DNA of 64,000 nucleotides from Megasphaera micronuciformis F0359 (GCF_000165735.1 NZ_GL538208.1:108672-172671), one strand, 5' to 3'. Numbered from the stretch's first letter, positions 52,629 to 61,467 are shown. Notes: generated by a model from the sequence alone, not told the origin. A program made the numbers and translations.

Positions 52629-55016
52629 TTACGCACCCAATCCGGCGAGCAATGCTAAATGATATGTTGCAAAAGCAAATACATAAGCTAAGACAAGACC
52701 GAGTCCTGCCGAAAAGCCCATACATTTCCAAGAGTTTGTTTCTCTTTTAATAACTGCCAAGGTAGCAACACAAGGCATGTACAAGAGGGTGAAGACCATA
52801 AGCGAGAGTGCTACGGCCTGATTGAAGTCGGGGTCGTTAGCCAAGTAAGTAACAAGGCCCGCTTCGTGCTTGTCATCGGCTTGAACGCTGTAAATAGTAG
52901 CCAAGGTGGAAACCATAACTTCTTTAGCCGCCGTGCAGGCAACAATACCTACGCCGATTTTCCAGTCGAAACCGAGCGGACGAATAGCCGGTTCAACTAC
53001 GCGACCGAGACGAGCAGCATAGCTCTGGCCGATTTTTTCGGCATTTTGTTGAGAGTCGAGATCTGCCGTTGCATCGTCAGCTGCTTTTTGTACATCGAAG
53101 AGCGGTAAAGCTTGAGCGTATACCGTCGGATTTTCTTGCTGTAAGTCTGCAAATGCATCGGGGTATTCCGGTTTGGCTTGGGCTTCTGCAGCCTGTTGAA
53201 CGTCACTGACATCCTGATCTTCGGCGGCAGCCGCATCGTCAGCATCTTTTTGAGCCTGAATCATGTCGTTATACATGTTGTTCAGTTCTTCGTTGTCTTC
53301 CATGCTGCTCAAGCCGTAAGAGGCGAGAATCTGAGATTGTTGCTGTTCAGCCGTAGCTGTTACCGCATCCTTGGCAGCGTCATAATCCTGGGAATAATCG
53401 ACATCCATCGGATATGCCGTCAAGAACCAAACGAGAATGGACGCACCGAGAATAATCGTGCCGGCTTTCTTCAAATAAAGTATCGTACGTTCCCACATGT
53501 GCATGAGCACGCCTTTTAAGGTCGGAATGTGATAGGGAGGCAGTTCCATAACAAACGGTTCCTGGTCCCCCTTAAATTTCGTGCGACGCAAGGTAAGCGC
53601 AAGAACGATAGATACAATAATACCGAGGAGGTAGATACCGAAAAGAACCGTACCGCCATAGCCGCTTGCACCGAAGAAGGCCGCAATCAGCAAGGTATAG
53701 ACGGGAAGACGAGCCCCGCAAGTCATGAAAGGAAGTGCCAAGATAGTAACCATTCTATCCCGTTCGTTATCGAGTGTACGTGCCGCCATAACCCCCGGAA
53801 CATTACAGCCGAAGCCTAAAATCAGGGGAATAAAGGACTTCCCGTGAAGGCCGAAAGAACGCATGAGACGGTCAATAAGAAAGGCTGCACGTGCCATATA
53901 GCCCGAGTCTTCAATAATACTGATAAAGAGATATAAGAGGACGATAAGGGGAACGAAACTCAAGACCGCCCCTACACCGCCGATAGCACCGTCTACGACA
54001 AGAGAGCGAAGCTGTTCGTCGACAATGACGTTATTAAGCCAGTCGCCCAACATACCGAACCCTTTTTCCAGCCAATCCTGCGGATAAGCACCGATATCGA
54101 TAACCACTGTAAACATGAGCCACATAAAAAAGAGGAAGATAGGAAGTCCTAAGATTTTATGTGTAAGAACGCGGTCAATCTTATCGGAGAGAGTATCGCT
54201 CGTACCTGCCGAGACAACGGAAGCATTATAGGCTTGGACAGCGAATTCGTGACGAAGCTGTGCAAAGTGGAAGTCAAGATCCACCTTGTCCTTCAGTGAA
54301 TCGCGCAAAACCGTAGCCTTGGATAAAATATTTTCCGTATCGGGGAGAGCTTTTATTTTCTTAACTACGTCGATGTCGTTTTCCAAAAGCTTAACGGCAA
54401 CCCAACGGTACGGATAGGTAATGGAAGAAGCCGCTTCAATAAGTTTCTGCAACTCTTCAATAGCCGGTTCGACCACGGGACCGTAATCTACCTTCGGGTT
54501 CTTCAAGTTTTTCAGCTTTTCCGTATCCGAAACGGTTTCCAAAAGTTTATCTATGCCGACGCCCTTACTGCCTACGAGGGGAACGACAACGGCTCCGAGG
54601 CGTTCACCTAACTTATCCAAATCGATTTTAACGTTCATACGGTCGGCAATATCCATCATGTTCAGCCCCACAACCATAGGCCGTTCCAATTCGGCGAGCT
54701 GCGATGCCAAGTATAAATTACGTTCCAAGTTGGACCCGTCAAGAATATTGACGATAAGGTCCGGTTTTTCATTGATAATAACGTTACGTGCGACGACTTC
54801 ATCCAAAGACCGAGCCGTCAAACTGTACGTGCCGGGCAAATCGATAAAGAGAAGGTCTTTACCGTCATAGATACAGTGGCCTTCCTTTTTTTCAACCGTA
54901 ACACCCGGATAGTTACCTACGTGTTGCTTGGCTCCGGTAATGTTATTGAAAATCGTGGTCTTACCGCAGTTCGGATTACCGGCCAAGGCAATGCGAATCG
55001 TATTGTCAGAACTCAT
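52629..55016 (-). CDS. feoB: Ferrous iron transporter B, with a long periplasmic-side insertion
   Basis: GTPase-coupled Fe(II) importer (795 aa from ATG 55016, which has the better spacing to GGGGG; ATG 55022 is the alternative). G-domain motifs: GNPNCGKT (about residues 12-19), switch GVTVEKKEG, DLPGTYSL and NMMD. Membrane core with Gate motifs including GFGCNVPGVMAAR and the second core LPFMTCGARLPVY. Between about residues 535 and 662 lies an unusually long acidic Ala/Gln/Asp-rich, probably coiled-coil insertion. The C-terminal membrane part then resumes (SYAARLGRVVEPAIRPLGFDW). Transcribed after feoA. Confidence 0.95.
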   Translation of the reverse strand: MSSDNTIRIALAGNPNCGKTTIFNNITGAKQHVGNYPGVTVEKKEGHCIYDGKDLLFIDLPGTYSLTARSLDEVVARNVIINEKPDLIVNILDGSNLERNLYLASQLAELERPMVVGLNMMDIADRMNVKIDLDKLGERLGAVVVPLVGSKGVGIDKLLETVSDTEKLKNLKNPKVDYGPVVEPAIEELQKLIEAASSITYPYRWVAVKLLENDIDVVKKIKALPDTENILSKATVLRDSLKDKVDLDFHFAQLRHEFAVQAYNASVVSAGTSDTLSDKIDRVLTHKILGLPIFLFFMWLMFTVVIDIGAYPQDWLEKGFGMLGDWLNNVIVDEQLRSLVVDGAIGGVGAVLSFVPLIVLLYLFISIIEDSGYMARAAFLIDRLMRSFGLHGKSFIPLILGFGCNVPGVMAARTLDNERDRMVTILALPFMTCGARLPVYTLLIAAFFGASGYGGTVLFGIYLLGIIVSIVLALTLRRTKFKGDQEPFVMELPPYHIPTLKGVLMHMWERTILYLKKAGTIILGASILVWFLTAYPMDVDYSQDYDAAKDAVTATAEQQQSQILASYGLSSMEDNEELNNMYNDMIQAQKDADDAAAAEDQDVSDVQQAAEAQAKPEYPDAFADLQQENPTVYAQALPLFDVQKAADDATADLDSQQNAEKIGQSYAARLGRVVEPAIRPLGFDWKIGVGIVACTAAKEVMVSTLATIYSVQADDKHEAGLVTYLANDPDFNQAVALSLMVFTLLYMPCVATLAVIKRETNSWKCMGFSAGLGLVLAYVFAFATYHLALLAGLGA

Positions 55017-55028
55017 AGTCATATCCCC

Positions 55029-55262
55029 CTAGTCGACGATTACGCTAATCATGGCCGCTTCACTTTTACGAAGCGCCAAAGCGCATCCTTTTACTTTTAC
55101 TTCTACAGGATCCCCTAAGGGAGCTGTTTTGACGACTGTAATATGAGAGCCTTTAACGACGCCCATATCAACCAGGCGATGTTGGACATTACCGTGTCCT
55201 TCCAACGATTCGACAGTGCCGGAAGTCCCCACTTCCATGTCTGCCAACTTTTTGATACTCAA
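55029..55262 (-). CDS. feoA: Ferrous iron transport protein A
   Basis: Small cytosolic SH3-like partner of FeoB (77 aa). TTG start: AGGAGGTG lies 8 bases upstream and no ATG fits. Typical pattern: HRLVDMGVVKGSHITVVKTAPLGDP, then LALRKSEAAMISV. First gene of the feo operon, separated from feoB by 12 bases. Confidence 0.94.
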   Translation of the reverse strand: MSIKKLADMEVGTSGTVESLEGHGNVQHRLVDMGVVKGSHITVVKTAPLGDPVEVKVKGCALALRKSEAAMISVIVD

Positions 55263-55321
55263 AACACTACACCTCCTGAAATCGATTAAATGATAAAATC
55301 ACATGAAAAAACGATAACCTA

Positions 55322-55406
55322 TATCATATGATAATAGCATTCATTTCATTCCATCAGTATATAGAAGTAAAAGAAGACTGTCAACAGGAAAAAATAGTCA
55401 TTATCA
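55322..55406 (-). promoter_or_regulatory. feo promoter with Fur-like boxes
   Basis: On the minus strand TTGACA (55384-55379), 17-base spacer and TATACT (55361-55356) form a near-perfect promoter. A Fur-type 7-1-7 box AAATAGT-C-ATTATCA (55392-55406) abuts the -35 with 11 of 14 consensus matches. TATCATATGATAAT near 55322-55335 just downstream of the start site offers a second, weaker one. Confidence 0.6.
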
Positions 55407-55445
55407 TTTGTTTTTGTGACGATTCATATGAGCGGATAGTTAGCG

Positions 55446-55489
55446 ATAAAATAAAAAGCTTTTACCGTGTTATTCACAGTAAAAGCTTT
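55446..55489 (-). terminator. Terminator of the YitT gene
   Basis: Minus-strand AAAGCTTTTAC / GTAAAAGCTTT 11-bp stem (55455-55489) followed by a T-rich run. Confidence 0.75.
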
Positions 55490-55502
55490 GAGGGGAATAT
55501 TT

Positions 55503-56438
55503 TTAATAATCGGGGGGAATTGTTCTTTTTGTTCTCGGCATGTTCGGAGCCCCGCCGGGCGGCACATAAAGTTTAGGAGACGGCTTACTGAACCCCGAAC
55601 CCAAGACGTCGGAAACGTCATTGATGGTCATGAAGGCATAAGGATCGACCTTGTTGACGATTTCTTTTATTTTAGATACTTCCGTTAATTTAATGACGGT
55701 GTAAATAATCTGCTTGTCTTGAAGCGTATAGGCACCCTTACCGTTTAGGAAGGTAACACCGTGTCCTATGTAGCGCATAATGACTCCGGCCATCTGCTCG
55801 GGACGAACCGTTACGATGGTAATGGCTTTGCGCTGATTGAGACCGACGACGACCTTATTTGTTACGAAGGCACTTACGTATGAAGAAATAAAGGTCAGTA
55901 CGGCCAATTCGAGGTTAAACATATAAGCGGCCCCCATAAGGACGAAGGTGTTAAGCCCCATGACGACATTACCCATCTCCAGGTTGTAGAACTTCTTGGC
56001 AATGGCACCGATAACATCGAGGCCTCCCGTGTTGCCGTTGTAACGATAAATAATACCCATGCCGATACCGTTTAAGATACCGCCCATGATGGCAGCCGTC
56101 ATGGGATCGTGGATGAGGTTGAAGTCGGCAAAGAAAGACGTGGCGTCAATGAGTGCGGAATACATAATGGTACCGATAATGGCAAGGATGGTATAGCGCC
56201 GTCCCATAAACCTGTAACAGGCAATAAGAACAGGAATGTTCATAATAAAGTTGCCCGTACCGACGGGAAGACCCGTAGCGTAATAAACCATGATGGCAAC
56301 ACCGCCGATGCCGCTACTCAATAAGTGTTGAGGAATGAAAAATCCGTTAATACCTATAGCCGCAATGACGCTGCCGATGAAGTTCGCTATATACGGAATA
56401 AGCATCTGCCTGGTCGTCAGCTTTTCTTGTTGACGCAT
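55503..56438 (-). CDS. YitT family membrane protein (DUF2179)
   Basis: 311 aa from ATG 56438; a GTG at 56450 is possible, and the AAAGGA site is badly spaced for both. Five hydrophobic segments (about residues 15-190) form the YitT core, with the SSGIGGVAIMVYYATGLPVG and GNTGGLDVIGAIAKKFYN motifs. A cytosolic DUF2179 domain follows (about 205-280, VRPEQMAGVIMRYIGHGVT). The tail is Pro-rich (KPSPKLYVPPGGAPNMP). Role unknown. Confidence 0.88.
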   Translation of the reverse strand: MRQQEKLTTRQMLIPYIANFIGSVIAAIGINGFFIPQHLLSSGIGGVAIMVYYATGLPVGTGNFIMNIPVLIACYRFMGRRYTILAIIGTIMYSALIDATSFFADFNLIHDPMTAAIMGGILNGIGMGIIYRYNGNTGGLDVIGAIAKKFYNLEMGNVVMGLNTFVLMGAAYMFNLELAVLTFISSYVSAFVTNKVVVGLNQRKAITIVTVRPEQMAGVIMRYIGHGVTFLNGKGAYTLQDKQIIYTVIKLTEVSKIKEIVNKVDPYAFMTINDVSDVLGSGFSKPSPKLYVPPGGAPNMPRTKRTIPPDY

Positions 56439-56641
56439 GTCCGCATGCACCGTCCTTTAATCAGAATTGTAAAAGCAGGGAGAAACCGTTATAATACAAC
56501 GTAATAAACAGATTACAAGAGCCTTATCTTACCATGTATTTTGCGTATATATTACATGCGTATTATAGCATGTTGGGATTGGGAAGTTAAATAGAAACCA
56601 TAAAAAGATTTTATAACTATATAAATCTGGGGAGAGACGGC

Positions 56642-57487
56642 ATGATTTCAGAGTCTGCCTACGGTAAAATTAATTTAGCTATGCGAATTGTCGGTCGCCG
56701 GCCCGACGGATATCACGAAGTGGATACGGTCTATCAATCTGTAGCTTTGCATGACACGGTCACAATAGAAGAAAGCTCCGTCTTTAGACTGACGGCGGAT
56801 CGGAGCGATTTAGTATGCGATGAGACCAACCTTGCCTATAAGGCCTATAAGGCTTTGGCGCCTTTTTGTGAAGTGCTGCGCCCTGTGCATATCCGTCTGG
56901 AAAAACGGCTTCCCGTGGCAGCGGGGCTGGCCGGTGGCAGTGCCGACTGTGCCGCTGTTTTGCGCGGCTTGAATCGCTTTTGGGACCTTAATCTGAAAGC
57001 TTCCGATTTGGAACGCATCGGGGCGGCCTTGGGGGCGGATGTTCCCTTTTGTGTGACCGGCGGCACGGTCCGCGGTAGCGGTATCGGTGATATTCTCACC
57101 CCTTTGCCGTCATTGCCGGCATGGGAAGTTCTTATACTGCATCCCCATGTATGCGTCGAGACGCGTAAGGCTTATGATCTCTTTGATAAGGCCGAGTCGG
57201 TATCTTTTGTCGATGTAGGTGAAATGGTTGACTCCGTGCGTAGTGCGTCTTTTGAAGGTATTTGCAGGGCCATGGGAAATACCTTTGAGTCCTTCATAGT
57301 GCCGCTCGTTCCCGAAGTCAGTGAGTGTAAAGCGGCTTTAAGTCGTTTCGGGCTCAATCCTCTTATGTCGGGAAGCGGGCCTACCGTTTTTGCCCTTGTA
57401 CCGCCTGAGGGAGACGGCGCTTTTTTTGCGAAACGGTTGGAAGAAGAAATGAAAAATACGGATGTAATGTTAACGTCCTTAATATAG
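56642..57487 (+). CDS. ispE: 4-diphosphocytidyl-2-C-methyl-D-erythritol kinase
   Basis: GHMP kinase of the MEP isoprenoid pathway (281 aa). AYGKINLAMRIVGRRPDGYHEVDTV... opening is diagnostic; the ATP loop is PVAAGLAGGSADCAAVLRGL (about residues 89-108) and the third motif is MSGSGPTVFAL. It precedes a GntR-type gene by 12 bases, so the two are probably cotranscribed. Confidence 0.95.
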   Translation: MISESAYGKINLAMRIVGRRPDGYHEVDTVYQSVALHDTVTIEESSVFRLTADRSDLVCDETNLAYKAYKALAPFCEVLRPVHIRLEKRLPVAAGLAGGSADCAAVLRGLNRFWDLNLKASDLERIGAALGADVPFCVTGGTVRGSGIGDILTPLPSLPAWEVLILHPHVCVETRKAYDLFDKAESVSFVDVGEMVDSVRSASFEGICRAMGNTFESFIVPLVPEVSECKAALSRFGLNPLMSGSGPTVFALVPPEGDGAFFAKRLEEEMKNTDVMLTSLI

Positions 57488-57499
57488 GAAGGGATTAAA

Positions 57500-58219
57500 G
57501 TGAACAAAGAACATAAATTGGAACCCATACGCTTGGACACGTATAAGCCCCTGCGTGACGTTGTCAGTGAAGCTCTAAGACAAGCTATTAAAGAGGGCAT
57601 ATTAAAACCCGGAGAACGCTTGATGGAAATTCAACTGGCCGATGAGTTGGGCGTAAGCCGTACGCCTATTCGGGAAGCTATTCGCAAGCTTGAATTGGAA
57701 GGCTTTGTCGTCATGATACCGCGTCGCGGGACGTATGTAGCCGATATTTCTTTAAAAGATGTAGTTCAGGTATTTGAAATTCGCAGTGCTTTGGAAGAGT
57801 TGGCCGCCGGCCTTGCGGCAGAACGCATCACCCCCGACGAATTGGAAGAACTGGAACGTATTTTAGTAGAGATTAACGAATATATAGACCGTGACGAATT
57901 TGATAAAATCGTCGATACGGATATTCGTTTTCACGGCGTTCTCTATCGTGCCAGTCGTAATAACAGACTGGTCGATATTTTACATAATTTACGGGAACAA
58001 ATGCTTCGTTTTCGTTCCATATCGATGCATTATCCCGGTCGTTTAGCCGCAACGTGGGAAGAACACAGACAGTTGGTGGAAAGCATTGCTAACCATAACA
58101 GTGTTCAAGCTCGAAAAATAGCAAAAAAACATATGGAAAATTCGGAAAAAACCCTTATAATGGGTATTAAGCGGGATAAGGATTCAGCCCGATTGGTACA
58201 AGAATTATTTCCGCACTAA
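57500..58219 (+). CDS. GntR family regulator, FadR/FCD subfamily
   Basis: 239 aa, GTG start after GGAAGGGA. N-terminal winged helix (about residues 15-80; LMEIQLADELGVSRTPIREAIRKLELEGF). C-terminal all-helical FCD ligand domain (about 90-225) with the metal-binding Asp and His in DIRFHGVLYRAS and the later His in HRQLVESI. FCD regulators often sense organic acids such as lactate; the GlcD-type gene 270 bases downstream makes that plausible (inference). Confidence 0.9.
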   Translation: MNKEHKLEPIRLDTYKPLRDVVSEALRQAIKEGILKPGERLMEIQLADELGVSRTPIREAIRKLELEGFVVMIPRRGTYVADISLKDVVQVFEIRSALEELAAGLAAERITPDELEELERILVEINEYIDRDEFDKIVDTDIRFHGVLYRASRNNRLVDILHNLREQMLRFRSISMHYPGRLAATWEEHRQLVESIANHNSVQARKIAKKHMENSEKTLIMGIKRDKDSARLVQELFPH

Positions 58220-58234
58220 GAAAAGGAGTAATAC

Positions 58235-58372
58235 ATGGAAGCAAATATGAAGGTAGATAAATACCACGAGCATGAAGATTCATTTGAAGCATTCTTAGGA
58301 TACTTGGCTAAGGGAGCCTTCGTACTCATGTTCGGCCGACTGATTATTGCCTGGGCTATGGGTACCTTATAA
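58235..58372 (+). CDS. 45-aa putative membrane peptide
   Basis: A short frame with an excellent AAAAGGAG site 6 bases before ATG. The polar, His/Glu-rich start (KYHEHEDSFEAF) is followed by one hydrophobic helix (about residues 21-43, ending LIIAWAMGTL). It is 15 bases after the GntR gene and before a strong terminator, so it is probably translated as the last gene of that unit. Family not recognised. Confidence 0.6.
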   Translation: MEANMKVDKYHEHEDSFEAFLGYLAKGAFVLMFGRLIIAWAMGTL

Positions 58373-58407
58373 TCTTATAATAAGAGTACAAGAGGCTGTC
58401 ATGCGAA

Positions 58408-58466
58408 AGGGAAGCGAAGGTCGTTTTTGTATGTATGTACAAAAACGAAACGCTTCTCTTTTTATT
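58408..58466 (+). terminator. Long terminator hairpin
   Basis: Nested GAAGCG/CGCTTC and CGTTTTTGTA/TACAAAAACG stems with T5, between the small peptide gene and the GlcD paralogue. Confidence 0.8.
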
Positions 58467-58487
58467 TCTCGTTAAAGGGTGGTATAG

Positions 58488-59882
58488 ATGAAATATAATG
58501 CGGTTACTGAAGAATTGTTGCAAGAATTGCGACAGGTTGTGGGAGAAAAATACGTAAAGACGGATCCGTCCGTCTTGGATATATATAAGGCCGATGAAAG
58601 CTTGGCTCCGTCTTATTGGGTTATGCCCGAAGTGGTGGTGTTGCCGGCGGATGCACGGGAAACGGCGGAAATTGTAAAACTTGCCAATCGGTATAAAGTG
58701 CCCTTAACGCCTCGCGGTGCCGGAACAAGTGTCAGTTGCGGAGCCGTACCGGCACAAGGCGGTATCGTAGTTCTTACGGAGCGGATGAACCGCATTCTTG
58801 AATGCAGTGAAGAGGGAATGTATATGGTCGTCGAAGCCGGCGTAAGAACAGCGGATATTCAGGCTTTGGCCAAGTCGAAGGGACTTATGTATGCCGGCGA
58901 CCCGTGTAGTGCCGACAGCTGTCTTATAGGCGGAAACTTGGCAACCAATGCGGGCGGTAACAAAGCGGTTCGTTATGGCACGACGAGAAATCAGGTATAT
59001 TCCGTTGAAGTCGTATTGCCTAACGGAAAAATCGCGACTTTCGGCAGCACTTTGAAAAAATGCTCTACCGGATTTTGTTTAGATCAACTGATTATAGGGA
59101 GTGAGGGGACACTGGGGATTATTACAAAGGCCACGTTGAAACTCGTGCCTTTAAGCCCTTTTCATGTAGACGTTCTCGCAGTTTTTACAAAATTAAGCGA
59201 CGCTGCCGAAGCGGTACCCAAAATCGTTAAAGCCGGTATTAATCCGACGTCCGTTGAATTTATGGACGTATCCTTCGTGCGCAGTGCTTGTGAGTACTGC
59301 AAACTGGATTTGCCGCACAAGGAAGACGGCTATTATGACATCATTACTATAGAAGCTTTTAACGAAGCGGAGCTGGATGAAAAAACGGAAAAATTGATGA
59401 AGATTTGCGAAGAATGTCATGCTACAGACGTTGTAGAGGCTGACGATCGCGTTTGGAGCGTACGCCGTAACTGCCTGGAAAGTACGCGAACCTATTCGAA
59501 AGTGGGCACATCGGAAGACCTGGTCGTTCCTGTTACGAAAATTGCAGATTGCATAAAAACACTGATGGAAGAAAGCAGGAAATATGATTTTCGGCCTTTT
59601 TGTCTGGCTCATGCCGGAGACGGAAATATTCACTTTCAAATCCTGAAATGTGACATGAGCGATGAGGATTGGGAAAAACAGTTGGAACAATTTCGCGCTG
59701 TTGCCTATCCGTATGTATACTCTTTAGGCGGCAGGCTATCGGGAGAACACGGCATCGGGCTGAAACGCTTGAAGTATATGGAAAAATACACGGACCCGGT
59801 AGAACTGGAATTTATGAAAACTATAAAGCAGGCCGTGGACCCCAACTGGATTATGAATCCCGGCAAAGTGATAGAGCCTTAA
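58488..59882 (+). CDS. FAD-linked 2-hydroxyacid dehydrogenase, GlcD type (second copy)
   Basis: 464 aa paralogue of the gene at 10735-12141 with the same domains: PCMH FAD-binding (about residues 40-215; TPRGAGTSVSCGAVPAQGG, NAGGNKAVRYGTTR) and FAD-oxidase C (HAGDGNIHFQIL, LSGEHGIGLKRLKYMEKY). AAAGGGTGG RBS. Likely oxidises D-lactate or glycolate. No EtfAB or GlcF partner follows: an IS110 element begins 12 bases after the stop codon, so anything once cotranscribed may have been displaced. Confidence 0.88.
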   Translation: MKYNAVTEELLQELRQVVGEKYVKTDPSVLDIYKADESLAPSYWVMPEVVVLPADARETAEIVKLANRYKVPLTPRGAGTSVSCGAVPAQGGIVVLTERMNRILECSEEGMYMVVEAGVRTADIQALAKSKGLMYAGDPCSADSCLIGGNLATNAGGNKAVRYGTTRNQVYSVEVVLPNGKIATFGSTLKKCSTGFCLDQLIIGSEGTLGIITKATLKLVPLSPFHVDVLAVFTKLSDAAEAVPKIVKAGINPTSVEFMDVSFVRSACEYCKLDLPHKEDGYYDIITIEAFNEAELDEKTEKLMKICEECHATDVVEADDRVWSVRRNCLESTRTYSKVGTSEDLVVPVTKIADCIKTLMEESRKYDFRPFCLAHAGDGNIHFQILKCDMSDEDWEKQLEQFRAVAYPYVYSLGGRLSGEHGIGLKRLKYMEKYTDPVELEFMKTIKQAVDPNWIMNPGKVIEP

Positions 59883-59893
59883 AACCGGTATAA

Positions 59894-60064
59894 TTAGACT
59901 AACTATTAAAAGTCAATTGGAAAATAAGATTTTTTGAATAAGACATCACCAGATGTTTTAGATAGCCCGGAGGCAGGCTTAAGCCTCAATCAGTACCTTG
60001 AAAATCGCATGACAAATAGAACATCTAAACAGGTGCTCTCAGAAAAGGATGTGAAGTTAATGAA
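59894..60064 (-). ncRNA. Conserved structured non-coding end of IS110 copy 1 (bridge/seek RNA candidate)
   Basis: Aligns with 62969-63118. Shared blocks (TTAGACTAACTATTAA, GTCAA, GATTTT, GAATAA, TTTTAGATAG, TTGAAAA, CTCTCAGAAAAG) alternate with variable hairpins. Copy 1 has ACATC-acca-GATGT (59943-59956) where copy 2 has a different but equally complementary stem. It also has an extra GAGGC/GCCTC hairpin near 59970-59987. The transcribed strand is not known. Confidence 0.45.
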
Positions 60065-61240
60065 TTATCTTCGGTAGGCTTCGCCTGTAAGTTCCATTCG
60101 GTATATGGTGCGTACCAGTTTTTTCGTTGCATGACCGATAGCAACATTATAGTGCTTGCCTTCGCCTATCTTCTTTGAGAGGTAAGCTCCGAAATTCTCA
60201 TCCCACTTGCAGACAAATTTCGCGGCATTGAACAAAGCATATCTTAGATAACGAGAACCTCGTTTCTCCATATGAGAATAGCTAGAATCCAGTTGACCTG
60301 ATTGGTAGGTAGAAGGTGACAACCCTGCAAATGCCAGTATCTGATCAGCATAGTTGAATCGAGTGAAGTCACCAATCTCTGCAAGGATCATAGCTCCCAT
60401 ACGATAGCTAATCCCAGGGATTGTCATAATCGGAGAGTTACAAGTGTCCATGATGGATTTGATGGAATCTTCAATTTCATCAATCTCTTCCGTCATCACC
60501 TTAATCAAATGGATGGTGTGCTTTAGTTCCATTGATTTTGCCGGTATCACAGAGCCGATAGAGTCCCTGGCGGTGTTTCTTAAAGTAATCGCCATATCTC
60601 GTCCGTAATGGCCTTTAGAGGCTGTTTCTAGGAGATTTTTGAGATGGGTAAGATGACATTCGGTAATGTAAGAGGCTCCGGGAAGTTTGGACAGCAAGGA
60701 ATACACCGAAGCCATATGAAGGCTGGGGACGAGTTTTTCCAGCTCCGGAAAAAGGATGTTTACAAGACGAGCTACGGAAGATTTGAGTTTTGCCCGCTCC
60801 TGAACCTTGTCGAAACGATAACGAGTTAATGACTTAAGTTCTTCGTTATGATATGATATGTCTGAGTAGGGCTTGAGAGTCTTATTAGTCATTAACATCA
60901 TAGCAATCGAACGGGCATCGACTTTATCCGTTTTCGTCTTTCTAAGGCTTAGACCTTTTCTGTAAAGATTGGTATGTAACGGGTTGATAACACAGGTGGG
61001 TAGACCTTTATCAATGAGCGATCCGAGAAGATTGAGTGAGTAGTGACCGGTAGCTTCAAGACCTACTTTTATTTTGGTCTTATCATCAGTCACAGAGAAC
61101 ATCTTCTCATACAGCTCATCAAAGCCCGCCTTGTTATTCGGAATAGTAAATACCGGAAAGAGCTTATCGGCTTCTGATCCCAAGATGCAGCAATCGTGTT
61201 TATCCTTTGCAACATCGATACCAACATAGATCATCCACAT
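60065..61240 (-). CDS. IS110-family transposase
   Basis: 391 aa from ATG 61240 (AAGGAGG just upstream; ATG 61234 is an alternative with better spacing). N-terminal RuvC-like DEDD domain: YVGIDVAKDKHDCCI with the first Asp, GLEATGHYS, then KTKTDKVDARSIA. The C-terminal Transposase_20 domain has TIPGISYRMGAMILAEIGDF and AGLSPSTYQSGQ, with its catalytic-type Ser, and ends with the KKLVRTIYRM motif. Intact and probably functional. Related to but clearly diverged from the copy at 63119. Confidence 0.93.
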   Translation of the reverse strand: MWMIYVGIDVAKDKHDCCILGSEADKLFPVFTIPNNKAGFDELYEKMFSVTDDKTKIKVGLEATGHYSLNLLGSLIDKGLPTCVINPLHTNLYRKGLSLRKTKTDKVDARSIAMMLMTNKTLKPYSDISYHNEELKSLTRYRFDKVQERAKLKSSVARLVNILFPELEKLVPSLHMASVYSLLSKLPGASYITECHLTHLKNLLETASKGHYGRDMAITLRNTARDSIGSVIPAKSMELKHTIHLIKVMTEEIDEIEDSIKSIMDTCNSPIMTIPGISYRMGAMILAEIGDFTRFNYADQILAFAGLSPSTYQSGQLDSSYSHMEKRGSRYLRYALFNAAKFVCKWDENFGAYLSKKIGEGKHYNVAIGHATKKLVRTIYRMELTGEAYRR

Positions 61241-61314
61241 GATCCTCCTTAAAAGTATTTGACGCTGTATTGGATCCACAGGGCTCTCTGCCGATGTAAC
61301 CTCGTTCTACATAA

Positions 61315-61417
61315 ACCGTCATGCGGTATCTAACTGATTAACACTTTGACAAAGAGGCTGTGGTTGGAGCCTTTCTGTAACCGTCTATGCGGTAGGAGGC
61401 AAAGACCAATCCACAGC
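61315..61417 (-). ncRNA. Structured segment upstream of the IS110 transposase
   Basis: Non-coding. GCTGTGGTTGG (61357-61367) pairs with CCAATCCACAGC (61406-61417), enclosing GCCT/AGGC and ACCG-tctatg-CGGT. A second ACCG-tcatg-CGGT hairpin sits at 61315-61327. IS110 elements encode bridge RNAs next to the transposase, and this nested stem-loop is a candidate; the strand is uncertain. Confidence 0.35.
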
Positions 61418-61467
61418 ATCTTCAACAGCATACCCTATACCTTAGAACAGGTAAAGAATGGGTATGA

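Larger units (their letters stand above)
59894..61460 (-). mobile_element. IS110-family insertion sequence, copy 1
   Basis: One end is set at 59894 by TTAGACTAACTATTAA, which is repeated at the matching end of copy 2 (62969). The other end lies between about 61420 and 61468 and cannot be fixed, because only this copy shows it. The element consists of one transposase gene flanked by about 170 bases of conserved non-coding sequence downstream and about 200 structured bases upstream. As expected for IS110, no terminal inverted repeats or target duplications were found. Confidence 0.75.
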
